Shown here: piece after piece, positions 29,685 to 38,728 of the stretch
Position numbering within the stretch: the stretch's first letter is position 1
Layout: every line of letters begins with the position of its first letter
Virus record (IMG/VR): IMGVR_UViG_3300042565_001021
Coordinates: 91,046-155,045 of that record
Length of the DNA: 64,000 nt
Origin: a virus
Reading direction: 5' to 3' (one strand)
Notes under the pieces: model-generated
Databases searched by the model: none
Told to the model about the DNA's origin: nothing
What the model saw: only the letters and a program-made list of their open reading frames with translations
Made by a program: the position numbers and the translations under genes

Positions 29685-30862
29685 ATCTAAATCAAATCAG
29701 ACCACAATTTGTTATCGTGATAGGAGGCGCGGGATCAGGCAAAAATTACTTTATTTCAAATGATCCTACCTACTCAAAGTTTTTACTCGTTGATGTAGAT
29801 GCTATAAAAGGCGAGCTCGGTGTTGGCCCAGCTATTTCCGCAATTAAGCCAATGCTCGAAAAAGCCTTTGCCGAAAAGAAGAACGTAGCTCACCCAACAA
29901 CTGGCACGAACCTAAAGGCACAGCAGAACAAGTTAGCTCTCGCACAAAGGAACGGATACTCAACGACCATAGTATTAGTTGATACTCCAATTGACCAAGC
30001 AATAGCGCAAGTGCGGAAACGCTACAGAGAAGGCGGACACGACGTCGCGCTTGACAAGATTGTTAGTTCAAACAAGTTAGCCCGAGAGAACTTCGAAGCT
30101 CTTAAAGGGTTAGCTGATAACGCAATTGTAACAGGTAACGAGACTAACGAAGCTGCTCTTCCGTATGCTGACCCGGCAGAGCAGGCCAAATACCAACGGG
30201 TGTGGCATGCCGACCGAATTTCGGACCCAGCTGATTTTTCATCCTCTTACTACAATAAATCTAATCCGTTTCTGACTCCGGCGCACAGAAAGATTCACGA
30301 CGACGGATACGAGCTACTAGGGTCGGGGGTAGAAGCAGTAGTTGTTCGCAAACCAGGTGACAACTCGGTTGTTAAGATATTCGGAACGGAGAAAGCAATT
30401 AGAGACTGCGCAGCTATGCAATACCTTTTACTGAGCCGAAAATACTCTAACGTTAATCCTTACTTCCCTAAGATAACTTCAGTTCAACAAGTCAAAGCAC
30501 CTGCAGCAGGTAACATAATGTTCGCTATTCATATGGAACATCTGACAGAGTCAATGAGTGCAAACGGGTTTGATATAGAGGTAATTTTTAAAACAATCTT
30601 TACAGACCAATACTTAGAGCGATTTACAGGCGTTGCTTCTAAGGGTATCGCAACTCAATTAGCGTATGCTGTTAGTTCAGCTGTAGACGGGACCATACAT
30701 CCTACTAAAATAAAAGACCGGAATTTCCTTAATGCTGCTGCGCTAATCAACAAAGTTTATAGAAAGAGTGACGCCGGAATCGACTTACACAGTGGTAACA
30801 TTATGATTCGTTACTCTGACGTTGGTCCGCAGTTGGTAATTACCGATCCAGTAATTGATTAG
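29681..30862 (+). CDS. P-loop kinase fused to kinase-like domain
   Basis: Residues 1-165 form a P-loop domain with G15-G-A-G-S-G-K21 and a later VLVDTPIDQAIAQVRKRYREGG lid-like segment, similar to zeta-toxin or polynucleotide-kinase types. Residues 200-393 repeat the kinase-like fold of the preceding gene: GSGVEAVVVRKP, VVKIFG, D368-L-H-S-G-N373 and D389-P. It has no head leader. The overlap (ATGA) implies joint expression with the 28911 gene, so the two may act on the same target. Confidence 0.75.
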   Translation: MNLNQIRPQFVIVIGGAGSGKNYFISNDPTYSKFLLVDVDAIKGELGVGPAISAIKPMLEKAFAEKKNVAHPTTGTNLKAQQNKLALAQRNGYSTTIVLVDTPIDQAIAQVRKRYREGGHDVALDKIVSSNKLARENFEALKGLADNAIVTGNETNEAALPYADPAEQAKYQRVWHADRISDPADFSSSYYNKSNPFLTPAHRKIHDDGYELLGSGVEAVVVRKPGDNSVVKIFGTEKAIRDCAAMQYLLLSRKYSNVNPYFPKITSVQQVKAPAAGNIMFAIHMEHLTESMSANGFDIEVIFKTIFTDQYLERFTGVASKGIATQLAYAVSSAVDGTIHPTKIKDRNFLNAAALINKVYRKSDAGIDLHSGNIMIRYSDVGPQLVITDPVID

Positions 30863-31086
30863 TGAATGGTGTGTTCGTAGATTTGGTTTGGGTGTTCGAT
30901 ACCAAACACCTTACAAATCTCTTTTACGGATTCCGGAAGTTCCATACAATGTTCAGGCATAAAGACGGACTTTAAGTTTCCGTCTGCGTCAAGAATGAAC
31001 CCGTAGTCCTCAGAAGTAATCTCATCATCGTCTATTAGGTCTGCGTCGACTTCTTCAAACTCTACTGTTGCTGATTTGTTGGACAT
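30859..31086 (-). CDS. Conserved acidic T4-like protein
   Basis: The 75-residue acidic protein (ATVEFEEVDADLIDDDEITS, then EDYGFILDADGNLKSVFMPE) is of a type I know from marine T4-like phages, without a function. Its end overlaps the convergent kinase gene by four bases. Confidence 0.65.
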   Translation of the reverse strand: MSNKSATVEFEEVDADLIDDDEITSEDYGFILDADGNLKSVFMPEHCMELPESVKEICKVFGIEHPNQIYEHTIH

Positions 31087-31729
31087 TGACTACTCCTTCG
31101 ATAGTGATGAACCGCTTATAGTACTTTAGGACGTTCTCAAGAAGGTGCCTAACTACTATGTGATTTGCTCCGAACGCTTCTACGTAAGACTTGTATAAAG
31201 CGGTCTTTACTACATTCTTTCCGGATATCTTCTCCGGACATTCCTTTAAGAAAATCTCTGCTGCGATGCTGTATCCGTATGCTTCTATTTCGTCTGTGCT
31301 ACCTAAATACTCTTGATTCTCGCGCAAGGCTTTGTCTTCTTTAGCACTAACAAAAAAGGTAGGTCCAAGATCAAAGTCTCTTGCCCTGTACTGCTCTTGG
31401 TGTACTAGTTCGTGTCCGATACATTCAACTACGCAAAGAGAAATAGACGGCCAGTCAATATCTTGGAATCGAATAGTTTTTTGTTTAGGTGAATATGTTA
31501 CATAGATGCTAACTGATGGCAAACCTGCTTGATCCTCAAACGGATCATACAATCCGCCTATTACAATATCGTTCTTATCTACTTTGCTATCTCGTTTAGT
31601 AAACAAACGAATCTCGTCGGTGCCTACTACTTTGCGCATCTTTTTTGTTAACTCAGTGACAGCCATCCTGCTCGTCGTTAACGAACCTAATTCCAACATC
31701 TTAGCGTAGCTGTCACGAATTGGTATCAC
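31055..31729 (-). CDS. Zinc metalloprotease-like protein
   Basis: The zinc motif H106-E-L-V-H110 lies in CIGHELVHQEQYRARD, with a downstream E (STDEIEAYGYSIAAE) placed as third ligand. It is 224 residues long. The family is not clear; it differs from the SprT-like gene at 4211. The start is a GTG at 31729. The gene overlaps the 30859 gene by 32 bases. Confidence 0.65.
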   Translation of the reverse strand: MIPIRDSYAKMLELGSLTTSRMAVTELTKKMRKVVGTDEIRLFTKRDSKVDKNDIVIGGLYDPFEDQAGLPSVSIYVTYSPKQKTIRFQDIDWPSISLCVVECIGHELVHQEQYRARDFDLGPTFFVSAKEDKALRENQEYLGSTDEIEAYGYSIAAEIFLKECPEKISGKNVVKTALYKSYVEAFGANHIVVRHLLENVLKYYKRFITIEGVVNVQQISNSRV

Positions 31730-31737
31730 ATAATTAC

Positions 31738-32373
31738 TTATCTCTTTCTGTAAAAGATGTGGTCGTCAATTTGCGTAACGAAATGAAGTTGCTTACCCCA
31801 GGACGGAGAGACGTACGATGCGTGATAATTAGTAGCACCTTCAGTGATATCTACTATCATTTCTTTCTTAGAAAGAAGTTCGGTTGCTGCTTTCACGCTT
31901 TGCGTCCAGGTAACGCTGTTCTTGTCAATACCTTTTCTGTTATCTTCGCAGAGCCACGAGAACTGGCACACAGTCGTCTTCAGACTGTTTACCCCTTCAT
32001 AAATAACACCACAGACGGTATTTGGGTAACCAGGTGCTTTCGCCCGGTTTAAGACTACTTGGCCTACTGCCAGTTTCCCGACATAGCTTTGATTACCTGC
32101 CTCGTAGTAAATGTTCTCAGACATACACTTCAAGTCATCTTTCGGAACTTCGATTACTTTCGGCTTGTTATCTGAAAACTGCTTTGTTACTGAGTCAATT
32201 TTGCTCTGTAACGATACTGATTCTAATAGTCGATTAAACGAGTAGCTAGTGCTTTGCGTAGTAGTCTCGATATAAGTTTTAATAGTGGCCTGCTTAGCCG
32301 ACATCGAGAAAAATACAACTAACCAAACGAGTATTGCAAACGACAACTTTCCTTGGAATATACTTCGTTCCAT
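31738..32373 (-). CDS. SleB-like cell wall hydrolase (endolysin)
   Basis: The C-terminal 130 residues match the SleB/CwlJ hydrolase family: MSENIYYEAGNQSYVGKLAVG, then QVVLNRAKAPGYPNTVCGVI, CQFSW, and YHASYVSPSWGKQ with IDDHIFYR at the end; the catalytic Glu is in ENIYYEA. An N-terminal hydrophobic segment (about residues 10-27) would anchor or export it like a SAR endolysin. It probably cleaves peptidoglycan at lysis. Confidence 0.85.
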   Translation of the reverse strand: MERSIFQGKLSFAILVWLVVFFSMSAKQATIKTYIETTTQSTSYSFNRLLESVSLQSKIDSVTKQFSDNKPKVIEVPKDDLKCMSENIYYEAGNQSYVGKLAVGQVVLNRAKAPGYPNTVCGVIYEGVNSLKTTVCQFSWLCEDNRKGIDKNSVTWTQSVKAATELLSKKEMIVDITEGATNYHASYVSPSWGKQLHFVTQIDDHIFYRKR

Positions 32374-32468
32374 GTTGGGTCTCCTTTTTGCGCTTCGTTT
32401 CAGGTATTTTAACCTGTTTGTTATTTACTTCATACAATCATATATTATAGTAGCACATAACTACTAAA

Positions 32469-32492
32469 TTACCTAGTATTTTGGCTAGGTAA
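32469..32492 (-). terminator. Terminator-like hairpin after the PAAR gene
   Basis: TTACCTAG (32469-32476) and CTAGGTAA (32485-32492) form a perfect 8-bp stem with an eight-base loop. The following minus-strand bases TTTAG give only a short U-run. Confidence 0.5.
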
Positions 32493-33440
32493 CTACGACA
32501 ACAACGGTGGTAAATTCTCTCCGTTTGCACCTCCGTGGCTATAAGGCGGGCCACCTGTGTAGGTCCACATTGTTTTCGCCCCACCTCTTGGCGCAGTTTT
32601 GTAAGATACGTGTACCCAGCCTACTCCGGATGATCCTGACCGTTCGTAAATTACTTGCGTAAATGGCAATCCGGAATCTACTATCCATTTGAACATTTCG
32701 ATTGTTCCGTTTACGCTTCCTGCTACTTGTATATCGGCAGCAAGCCCAAGTCCGTGGTCGGTATTGCCTTTTCCTCCAGACACTGGTCGCCAGCCACTTG
32801 TGATCGAAAACTTATGTGCGGTGTATATCGGGTCTAATATCGCTGTGCACAACGATGCCCAATTACAACAAATCTGCTTGGCTGTTAAACCGCGTTGAGC
32901 TACTGGAATACCTTTACAGTCAGCTAGTTTAAAATACTTACTAACCGGTATCCTTGTTTCCTGAGCAGTAATAACATCTGGAAACTGTTCGCACCCTACA
33001 GGGTCAGGAACAGGAGCAACTGGTGCGCCTGCTTGCGGTTCGGTACTCATCGCCGGTGATGCTACTTCTTCAGCGGCCGAAGCTTTAACTTGCGCTTCTG
33101 GCGTGTTATCGTACACGGTGGCCCCTCCTACTAGGTAAACTCCTGGTTCTACTACTGCGAATACTGGAAATGGACTGTCTCCAACAAACACATTAGGTGA
33201 ACCAGTAGTTGGGTGACCACAAGTTGCTACGTCACCCAATCGACTAGTTGGAATGCCATTTGTTATGACCACCGGAGATCCAGTAGCCATAACTGGAGAT
33301 TGATGTTTTCCTTTTCCGTGCGGAGCAACTGGGTCTCCGATGCGAGCCTGCTGGGCTCCATTAGTGGTAACGTTCGACGATCCAACTAGGATTACACCAC
33401 CAGCAACATCTATTCCTCTACGCGCAGCTCCTCTTGACAT
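32493..33440 (-). CDS. PAAR spike protein fused to M15-type peptidase
   Basis: Residues 1-100 are a PAAR-repeat domain (GSSNVTTNGAQQARIGDP, GHPTTGSPNVFVGD) that sharpens tail-spike tips. A Pro/Ala linker follows. The C-terminal part, SITSGWRPVSGG, TDHGLGLAADIQV and GWVHVSY, is a D-Ala-D-Ala carboxypeptidase-like M15 domain with H-x(6)-D and a late H as zinc ligands. It would puncture the outer membrane and open peptidoglycan during infection. ATG 33440 chosen; TTG 33446 also possible. Confidence 0.85.
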   Translation of the reverse strand: MSRGAARRGIDVAGGVILVGSSNVTTNGAQQARIGDPVAPHGKGKHQSPVMATGSPVVITNGIPTSRLGDVATCGHPTTGSPNVFVGDSPFPVFAVVEPGVYLVGGATVYDNTPEAQVKASAAEEVASPAMSTEPQAGAPVAPVPDPVGCEQFPDVITAQETRIPVSKYFKLADCKGIPVAQRGLTAKQICCNWASLCTAILDPIYTAHKFSITSGWRPVSGGKGNTDHGLGLAADIQVAGSVNGTIEMFKWIVDSGLPFTQVIYERSGSSGVGWVHVSYKTAPRGGAKTMWTYTGGPPYSHGGANGENLPPLLS

Positions 33441-33442
33441 GA

Positions 33443-34066
33443 TCAAGAGTAATCGTCGTAACTACTAACAGTCCCGCCGCTACTTACAATGTTTCCAATG
33501 TTACTATAATGTGAAGAGTCATATGGGAGAGGAGTAGGATCTGTCATTTCTGCCTCTACATCTGCTAGCTCTCCGGACTTTCGTAGTGCGTTTATCGTAG
33601 CAGCACGATCAAGAGCATAGATGTCACTGTTACTGCTTACTGTAACAATTCCATAATCTTCGTTTGACGCTCTGTCTCGTATATCTTGTATATCTTTGCT
33701 TATCACTATTTGAGTACCGTGGATCAATGCTACGTTACTATTAAGCGACACAAAATCACTGTGGATCAATGCTACGTTACTATTGAGTTGGGCGTCGGAT
33801 AGTTCTTTAATTTTAGCAGACACTGACGCCGCAGCATTTTGATACGAAATAGCATATTCAAACTCACTACTAATAGAAGAACTAACTTCGCCAACATTGC
33901 CAATGTTAGCAAGGTTCCCTGTTACGTTAGCTAAAAACTGAAATTCGGATGAAAACGTGTCCGGACCTATAACTGAGAAGGACGACGGGTTTCTGGCTAT
34001 AGTGAATGTGCCAAACTCTGAAGTTATCGTTGCTATGTTTCCAAACTCGATATTTACTAACGGCAT
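33443..34066 (-). CDS. Virion structural protein
   Basis: A 207-residue Ser/Asn-rich protein (PLVNIEFGNIATITSEFG) with a short repeat LNSNVALIH twice, encoded by a matching DNA repeat near 33720-33790. It overlaps the PAAR gene by four bases or less and is late-transcribed. Composition fits a baseplate or tail-associated protein; the exact part is unknown. Confidence 0.65.
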   Translation of the reverse strand: MPLVNIEFGNIATITSEFGTFTIARNPSSFSVIGPDTFSSEFQFLANVTGNLANIGNVGEVSSSISSEFEYAISYQNAAASVSAKIKELSDAQLNSNVALIHSDFVSLNSNVALIHGTQIVISKDIQDIRDRASNEDYGIVTVSSNSDIYALDRAATINALRKSGELADVEAEMTDPTPLPYDSSHYSNIGNIVSSGGTVSSYDDYS

Positions 34067-34069
34067 TAA

Positions 34070-34096
34070 TAGATTCCTCTAGACACTATATTTATA
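34070..34096 (-). promoter_or_regulatory. Late promoter with short RBS hairpin
   Basis: TATAAATA (34089-34096), the perfect T4-type box on the minus strand, then ATAG...CTAT flanking the AGAGGA ribosome site. Confidence 0.7.
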
Positions 34097-34406
34097 CGAT
34101 AATGCCTGGCTTACGAACCGTTTGAATACCAGTTGTCTTCTCACGGTAATGGTCAGCTAACTGATCAACTGTTTCGCCGTGGAGCATAACATGCTTCTTG
34201 TCAAGACGAATGTTTTTTCCTGCCTCAACTGAGAACAAGGCCGGCATTAAAACTATTCCGTTCTGTGACGGAACAATAGCTAACGGTGTAGTGATGGTAA
34301 AGCTATCCTCGTCGTCGCTAACCACCCTGGCTACAATCTCGTCTCCGTTTAAAATTTTAAATGAGACTATCTTCTCTGCTTCATACTTTTGTTTTTCTAC
34401 TAACAT
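34092..34406 (-). CDS. LSm/Hfq-like conserved protein
   Basis: The 104-residue protein has the beta-rich pattern KIVSFKILNGDEIVARVVS, ITTPLAIVPSQNGIVLMP and a helix-rich end with TTGIQTV. I know this small Sm-like barrel protein from T4-like cyanophages; function not established. It overlaps the next gene by a few bases, and the late promoter of the gene below lies in its stop region. Confidence 0.65.
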   Translation of the reverse strand: MLVEKQKYEAEKIVSFKILNGDEIVARVVSDDEDSFTITTPLAIVPSQNGIVLMPALFSVEAGKNIRLDKKHVMLHGETVDQLADHYREKTTGIQTVRKPGIIV

Positions 34407-35002
34407 GGTTTTCCTTTATTTGGGTTATACCATAAGCCGGTATATGGCATTAAAAGTGAATCTTCATTCATTAAGTTCTGCGACGGATAATGATCATGTC
34501 TTTCTAGTATCCACATATATCTGTACAAGCTCGGGTCAGATTCATCTTCAGGGTACATATCGACCCGAGTGACTGCTGGGTCAATGATACGTTCTGTCTT
34601 AGTATCAAACACCATTGGTTTCATGCCTAAGGCGGGCAACGTCTTAGTCCATAATACTCGACCTGCCCAAGATTGTTCGTTGTCACTTTGAATTGATTTA
34701 ACGAATTTTTCCTTTACGTGCTTGTACAATTTTCCTGCCAGTTGCAATCCTTTATACGGGGAATAAGAAGCTACGTTCTTTGCCTGCCATACTTTACCGT
34801 TAATATGGGTAACAAAGGTCGCAATCGCAGCAATCTTCTTTTCGTCGTCAACTAAGATCAACGTTCTAACATTACCTTGTTCAGCATAGTACAAGATAAA
34901 CTGTTCAAAGGATCCACGAGGAGAAGAGACAGCAAGACGCTTTTCAGCTTCGCTGTACGGAAATTCTAGATCTCCTACCATCTCTATCTCGTCGATCTTC
35001 AT
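34400..35002 (-). CDS. GNAT-like acetyltransferase, leader-like start
   Basis: ATG 35002 gives MKIDEIEMVGDLEFPYSEAE, close to the leader type but without a clear (I/L)-x-E in the first ten residues (DLE at 11-13). Residues 46-95 resemble GNAT beta strands and the loop SYSPYKGLQLAGKLY, where G-x-Q/L-A-G takes the place of the usual CoA loop. This protein type occurs in T4-like phages without known function. Confidence 0.6.
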   Translation of the reverse strand: MKIDEIEMVGDLEFPYSEAEKRLAVSSPRGSFEQFILYYAEQGNVRTLILVDDEKKIAAIATFVTHINGKVWQAKNVASYSPYKGLQLAGKLYKHVKEKFVKSIQSDNEQSWAGRVLWTKTLPALGMKPMVFDTKTERIIDPAVTRVDMYPEDESDPSLYRYMWILERHDHYPSQNLMNEDSLLMPYTGLWYNPNKGKPC

Positions 35003-35004
35003 TG

Positions 35005-36888
35005 TTAACCTATCTCGCAGATCCCAGACGTACATGCGAGCATCTGAGCACCTTCGACGTTATCTGTTGCTTCGAGAAATGCGTCCCAAACAATGTTTGG
35101 CATCTTAGCAGCCATTTCGTTGTATTGTTCTTCGTTGATCTCTTGGTACGGTGCTTGACGGTAGCTGTGATCAGAATGTGGTAGGAAGCTAACTCCGCCG
35201 ATATCGTTAAAATTCTCGTAAACCCAGCTACCAACTTCTAACCATTCTGTTTCACGCACATATACAGTGATAGACGGGTTATGCTCGCACCAGTGTTTCT
35301 TGAAGACCAAATAGTGCTCTAACTGCTCGATTGCGGTCATATCATTGCGGAAAACGGCGTGATCTGGAGCCTTTTGTGGGAAAGAAAAGACCCAAGTAGA
35401 ATCTGGCTTGGTCACATCATCTTCACACGGAACACCTGCGTCTTTTAGAAATTGTCCAAGCGGATCCTTCTTGTCTTGACGAACTGTGCGAACATAGTAT
35501 TGTGAATAGCGGGTGTGGATTCCTGACGACGAATCAACTAATTGCGAGACTGTGCCGCTTGGTTTGATAGTTGTGATTGCTGCTGATTGATTAATGCTTA
35601 GCTTTTCTGCCCATTCTTTATTTGTGTCGATTGCTGTTTGACGTAAAATATCACACCATTCAGCTAATAGCTCAGAACCTTTGCGCCCAGACATAATCTG
35701 GTGATCCATAATACCAGTAAGCGACACGCCCAACAATCTTTCTTCTTCGCAATTTTTTTTCCAGATGTTGCGTATATATTTGAAATCTACTAGAGTAGCT
35801 TGGAATGTGCCAAGGATTGTAGCATAGCGGACTTTGTCAATTAGACGCTCTAATGTATCGCCGTCGCGAATGATAACTTCGCTTAGATTACAGAACTCGT
35901 TTGGCCGAAGTAAGATCTCACCACAAGGATTAGTACCAAACTCAATGCCGTCTGTTTCGCGCCGGCCTGTTGCTTTTGCTTGCTTGTTAGCAGACACACG
36001 ATTAAAGATACCGCGTTCGCCGGACTTGCTGTCGTAAAGTGACAGCCATTCCTTCATAAACACGCCGATCTCTGGTTTCTCTGTATAGGCTACGCTGTTG
36101 TTCGCAAGAGCGCGGTGTTGGTAATCAACCCACCACTGTCCGTTCTTAGCGTTCTGCATACGTGTGTCGGAGAGATTTGAGAGGGAGATGAGAGCAGAAC
36201 GACGGACGCCGCCTACGACAACTATCTCTCCGACTTTACACATTAGGTCGTGACACTCTAACGAGTTTAGCTTACGACCTGCTGCATTCTTAAATGTTGC
36301 TACTGTAAATTCTAATAGCTCGTTAAGCGGTGCTGGGCCTGAACTACGACCACCAAATGTCTTCAAACGTGCGCCAGCTGGACGAAGCTTAGTAAGATCC
36401 CACTTAGGAACCTTGCCTTGATACAGCAAAGTAATCAGTTCGTGTAAGCACGTTGCCCAACCGAGCTTGCTGTCTTTGACGAAGATTGTTGTGTCTGTGT
36501 CGTAGAACTCGTCACTAATAACAGGTAGCTGATTAACATACTGTCGCTCAACGCTGAACCCCAACCCTGTGCCGTTCATGAGAATGTATAGTGCTTCACT
36601 GAACGACTTGATGTTATCTACTGCGATGTATGAGCAGTTATATCCTGAGATGTTATCGCGCTCTAACGCTGGACCTGCTGTCATCAATGATCGCATTGAT
36701 GGCATTACTTCCATGTCTAAAATGTGTGATCTAATTCCGTTGTTTAAAACTGCTGCGTATTCTGGAAACTTGCCTGTGTAAAAATCTATTAACCTCTGTA
36801 CTGTTTCGTCCCAATTTTCTCTGCGACTCTTGTCATCTATAAATCGTGCGTACCTACTCTTGTGAATGTAAAGCCGATAGTTATCCAT
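35005..36888 (-). CDS. nrdJ: Class II (B12-dependent) ribonucleotide reductase
   Basis: The 627-residue protein matches adenosylcobalamin-dependent ribonucleoside-triphosphate reductase: YIHKSRYARFIDDKSRRENWDETV at the start, GTGLGFSVE, FGTNPCGEILLRP with the active Cys and Glu, and KPSGTVSQLVDSSSGIH. The C-terminal C-T-S-G-I-C-E pair would re-reduce the site. It is shorter than the Lactobacillus enzyme (739) but close to phage and cyanobacterial forms. It makes deoxynucleotides without oxygen and needs host cobalamin. Confidence 0.93.
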   Translation of the reverse strand: MDNYRLYIHKSRYARFIDDKSRRENWDETVQRLIDFYTGKFPEYAAVLNNGIRSHILDMEVMPSMRSLMTAGPALERDNISGYNCSYIAVDNIKSFSEALYILMNGTGLGFSVERQYVNQLPVISDEFYDTDTTIFVKDSKLGWATCLHELITLLYQGKVPKWDLTKLRPAGARLKTFGGRSSGPAPLNELLEFTVATFKNAAGRKLNSLECHDLMCKVGEIVVVGGVRRSALISLSNLSDTRMQNAKNGQWWVDYQHRALANNSVAYTEKPEIGVFMKEWLSLYDSKSGERGIFNRVSANKQAKATGRRETDGIEFGTNPCGEILLRPNEFCNLSEVIIRDGDTLERLIDKVRYATILGTFQATLVDFKYIRNIWKKNCEEERLLGVSLTGIMDHQIMSGRKGSELLAEWCDILRQTAIDTNKEWAEKLSINQSAAITTIKPSGTVSQLVDSSSGIHTRYSQYYVRTVRQDKKDPLGQFLKDAGVPCEDDVTKPDSTWVFSFPQKAPDHAVFRNDMTAIEQLEHYLVFKKHWCEHNPSITVYVRETEWLEVGSWVYENFNDIGGVSFLPHSDHSYRQAPYQEINEEQYNEMAAKMPNIVWDAFLEATDNVEGAQMLACTSGICEIG

Positions 36889-37044
36889 TTTTCTCTCTTA
36901 TAAAAACGTTGTTTAGTATTTACTGCTGGTACGGATCCGACAACGAATTCTCCGCCCATTACTGCCTCTCTTTTTGTGTTTGCTTCTTACTTATGACTTA
37001 GCGATGAAGGTAATACTGAATATATAATACCCCGATGAAATGGA

Positions 37045-38694
37045 CTAAATTAGTGTCCGCGTTGTGACTTTAAACGTTGCTGAGTTGCCGCCTAAAGTTG
37101 ATGCGTTAGTATCGTAAGTGAGGATAACGTTGGCTCCTGACACTGACGGAACCATGCTAATACCAAAGTCAGTGGTTTCAACGTACTCATCTTCGTATGT
37201 TACATCAACACCATCTGTGGTTATCTTCATTATTCCGGTTCTCTTATCATTGACGGACGCAATTGCGTAATCAAGGATAATAGGCGCATATCCAACACCG
37301 ATAACTACTGTGTCGGTCTGATTGTCCAACAATGAAACAAAATCTAAATTGCTAGTTATCTGCCCACCAAGCTGTAGGCCACCGTTACTTAATGTCGCAA
37401 AGCCCAAGTTGTTATTAAAGTTAATAAGAATTGCATCGGTTAGTAATCTTTCTTCAAATGTGTCTCCGATACTATAGCTATTTTTACCATTGTAGTCAAT
37501 GACTGAATAGACTGCCGACCCAGGAGCAGGGCTTCCCTGACGGCCAACGTTTATGTAGCTATTGAATGCGCTAACAATGTTGACCGCGCCAGCGGTAATA
37601 GTATCTAGTTGTGTACCTGAACTAGTTGATCTGATACCTTGTCTAAACACTTCGTTGAATGTCGAATGCGTGATTCTAACTCCCGACGGCGGAACTGTGC
37701 CGCCTACGTCATTGTCTCCTACTTCGGCGCCTTGATACAACTTATGGAAGTAGCTATTAGTTATGCTTACATCTCGTACTCCATTTATACTGTTTGTAAT
37801 GTACAGACCGTACGTCGTAGCGACGAAGTCACATTGGTTAAACACTAATCTATTAGATTGCTGGGCGCCACTAACTGACGCATCTAACCTAACTCCGGCA
37901 GTACCAGACCCTACTACAACCGGCATTGTTGACCAGTCTGTAGTGAAGTGCGAATTCTGCAGAGTCCAAGTCGTATACTGAAAGCGGACTCTCGAAAAAT
38001 AACCATCTTGCACGCCGTCAAACTTAACGATATCTCTAGTATTAGAAGTATGCGCGATAGTTAAATCTTCAATTTCTATATTGCCTCGCGTAATACCTGG
38101 GACCTCAACTGCTACTAATGCGCTTGTTTCGGCAGCATCGGTTTGAATAATAAACGTAGAATTTTTTCCGTCACCTTTTAACTTTACGTAAGGTAGCATT
38201 CTGATTACATCACCAGTTAAAACGTATGTACCTGCTGGAATATGTAACGTGCGACGAAGTCTTGGATTTGCTACTAAACTATTTGATAATCCAGCTTCCA
38301 TATGAAGCTCAGTTATTGCGCGATTAAACGCATCTACATCGTTTGTATCCCCATCTCCCACTCCGCCAAAATCTCTAAAATTAACTATGTCATCGAATTT
38401 GTTTTGCATCGAGCGCTCTGCCGGAGCAAGAGCACTGGGACCAGTCTGTACTGCATACCCGCCAGCTTCCTCACCGCGAAATGTGTACCCGCTTTCGAAG
38501 TCTAGGATATTGCTTTCAGTGGTTAAAATTTCAGTATTGCCGATTTGTGGAGCACCTTCTGTCGTGTCACCGTTGCCAATGAAAAGCTGACGCGTATCTA
38601 AGCACCAGCCAAGTTCTGCGCTTGCTAGTGGTCGTGGAAGGTCGTTGTAAAGTCCTCTACGGGACTGAATACGGGAGATTTGAAGAATAGCCAA
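37045..38694 (-). CDS. Beta-helix tail spike or fibre protein
   Basis: The N-terminal 50 residues (ISRIQSRRGLYNDLPRPLAS, then AELGWCLDTRQLFIGNG) match the trimeric attachment domain found in phage hyaluronate-lyase-like tail proteins. Residues 105-420 read as a pectate-lyase-like right-handed beta helix (NFRDFGGVGDGDTNDVDAFN). The start is a TTG at 38694. Probably a receptor-binding or polysaccharide-degrading spike. Confidence 0.85.
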   Translation of the reverse strand: MAILQISRIQSRRGLYNDLPRPLASAELGWCLDTRQLFIGNGDTTEGAPQIGNTEILTTESNILDFESGYTFRGEEAGGYAVQTGPSALAPAERSMQNKFDDIVNFRDFGGVGDGDTNDVDAFNRAITELHMEAGLSNSLVANPRLRRTLHIPAGTYVLTGDVIRMLPYVKLKGDGKNSTFIIQTDAAETSALVAVEVPGITRGNIEIEDLTIAHTSNTRDIVKFDGVQDGYFSRVRFQYTTWTLQNSHFTTDWSTMPVVVGSGTAGVRLDASVSGAQQSNRLVFNQCDFVATTYGLYITNSINGVRDVSITNSYFHKLYQGAEVGDNDVGGTVPPSGVRITHSTFNEVFRQGIRSTSSGTQLDTITAGAVNIVSAFNSYINVGRQGSPAPGSAVYSVIDYNGKNSYSIGDTFEERLLTDAILINFNNNLGFATLSNGGLQLGGQITSNLDFVSLLDNQTDTVVIGVGYAPIILDYAIASVNDKRTGIMKITTDGVDVTYEDEYVETTDFGISMVPSVSGANVILTYDTNASTLGGNSATFKVTTRTLI

Positions 38695-38697
38695 TTT

Positions 38698-38728
38698 AGT
38701 TAATCCTTAGTTCTATTAACTATTTATG
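38698..38728 (-). promoter_or_regulatory. Late promoter with RBS-masking hairpin
   Basis: AGTTAAT/ATTAACT (38698-38721) is a 7-bp stem with the AAGGA ribosome site in its loop; CATAAATA is at 38721-38728. RNA begun here would lose the first arm. Confidence 0.7.
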
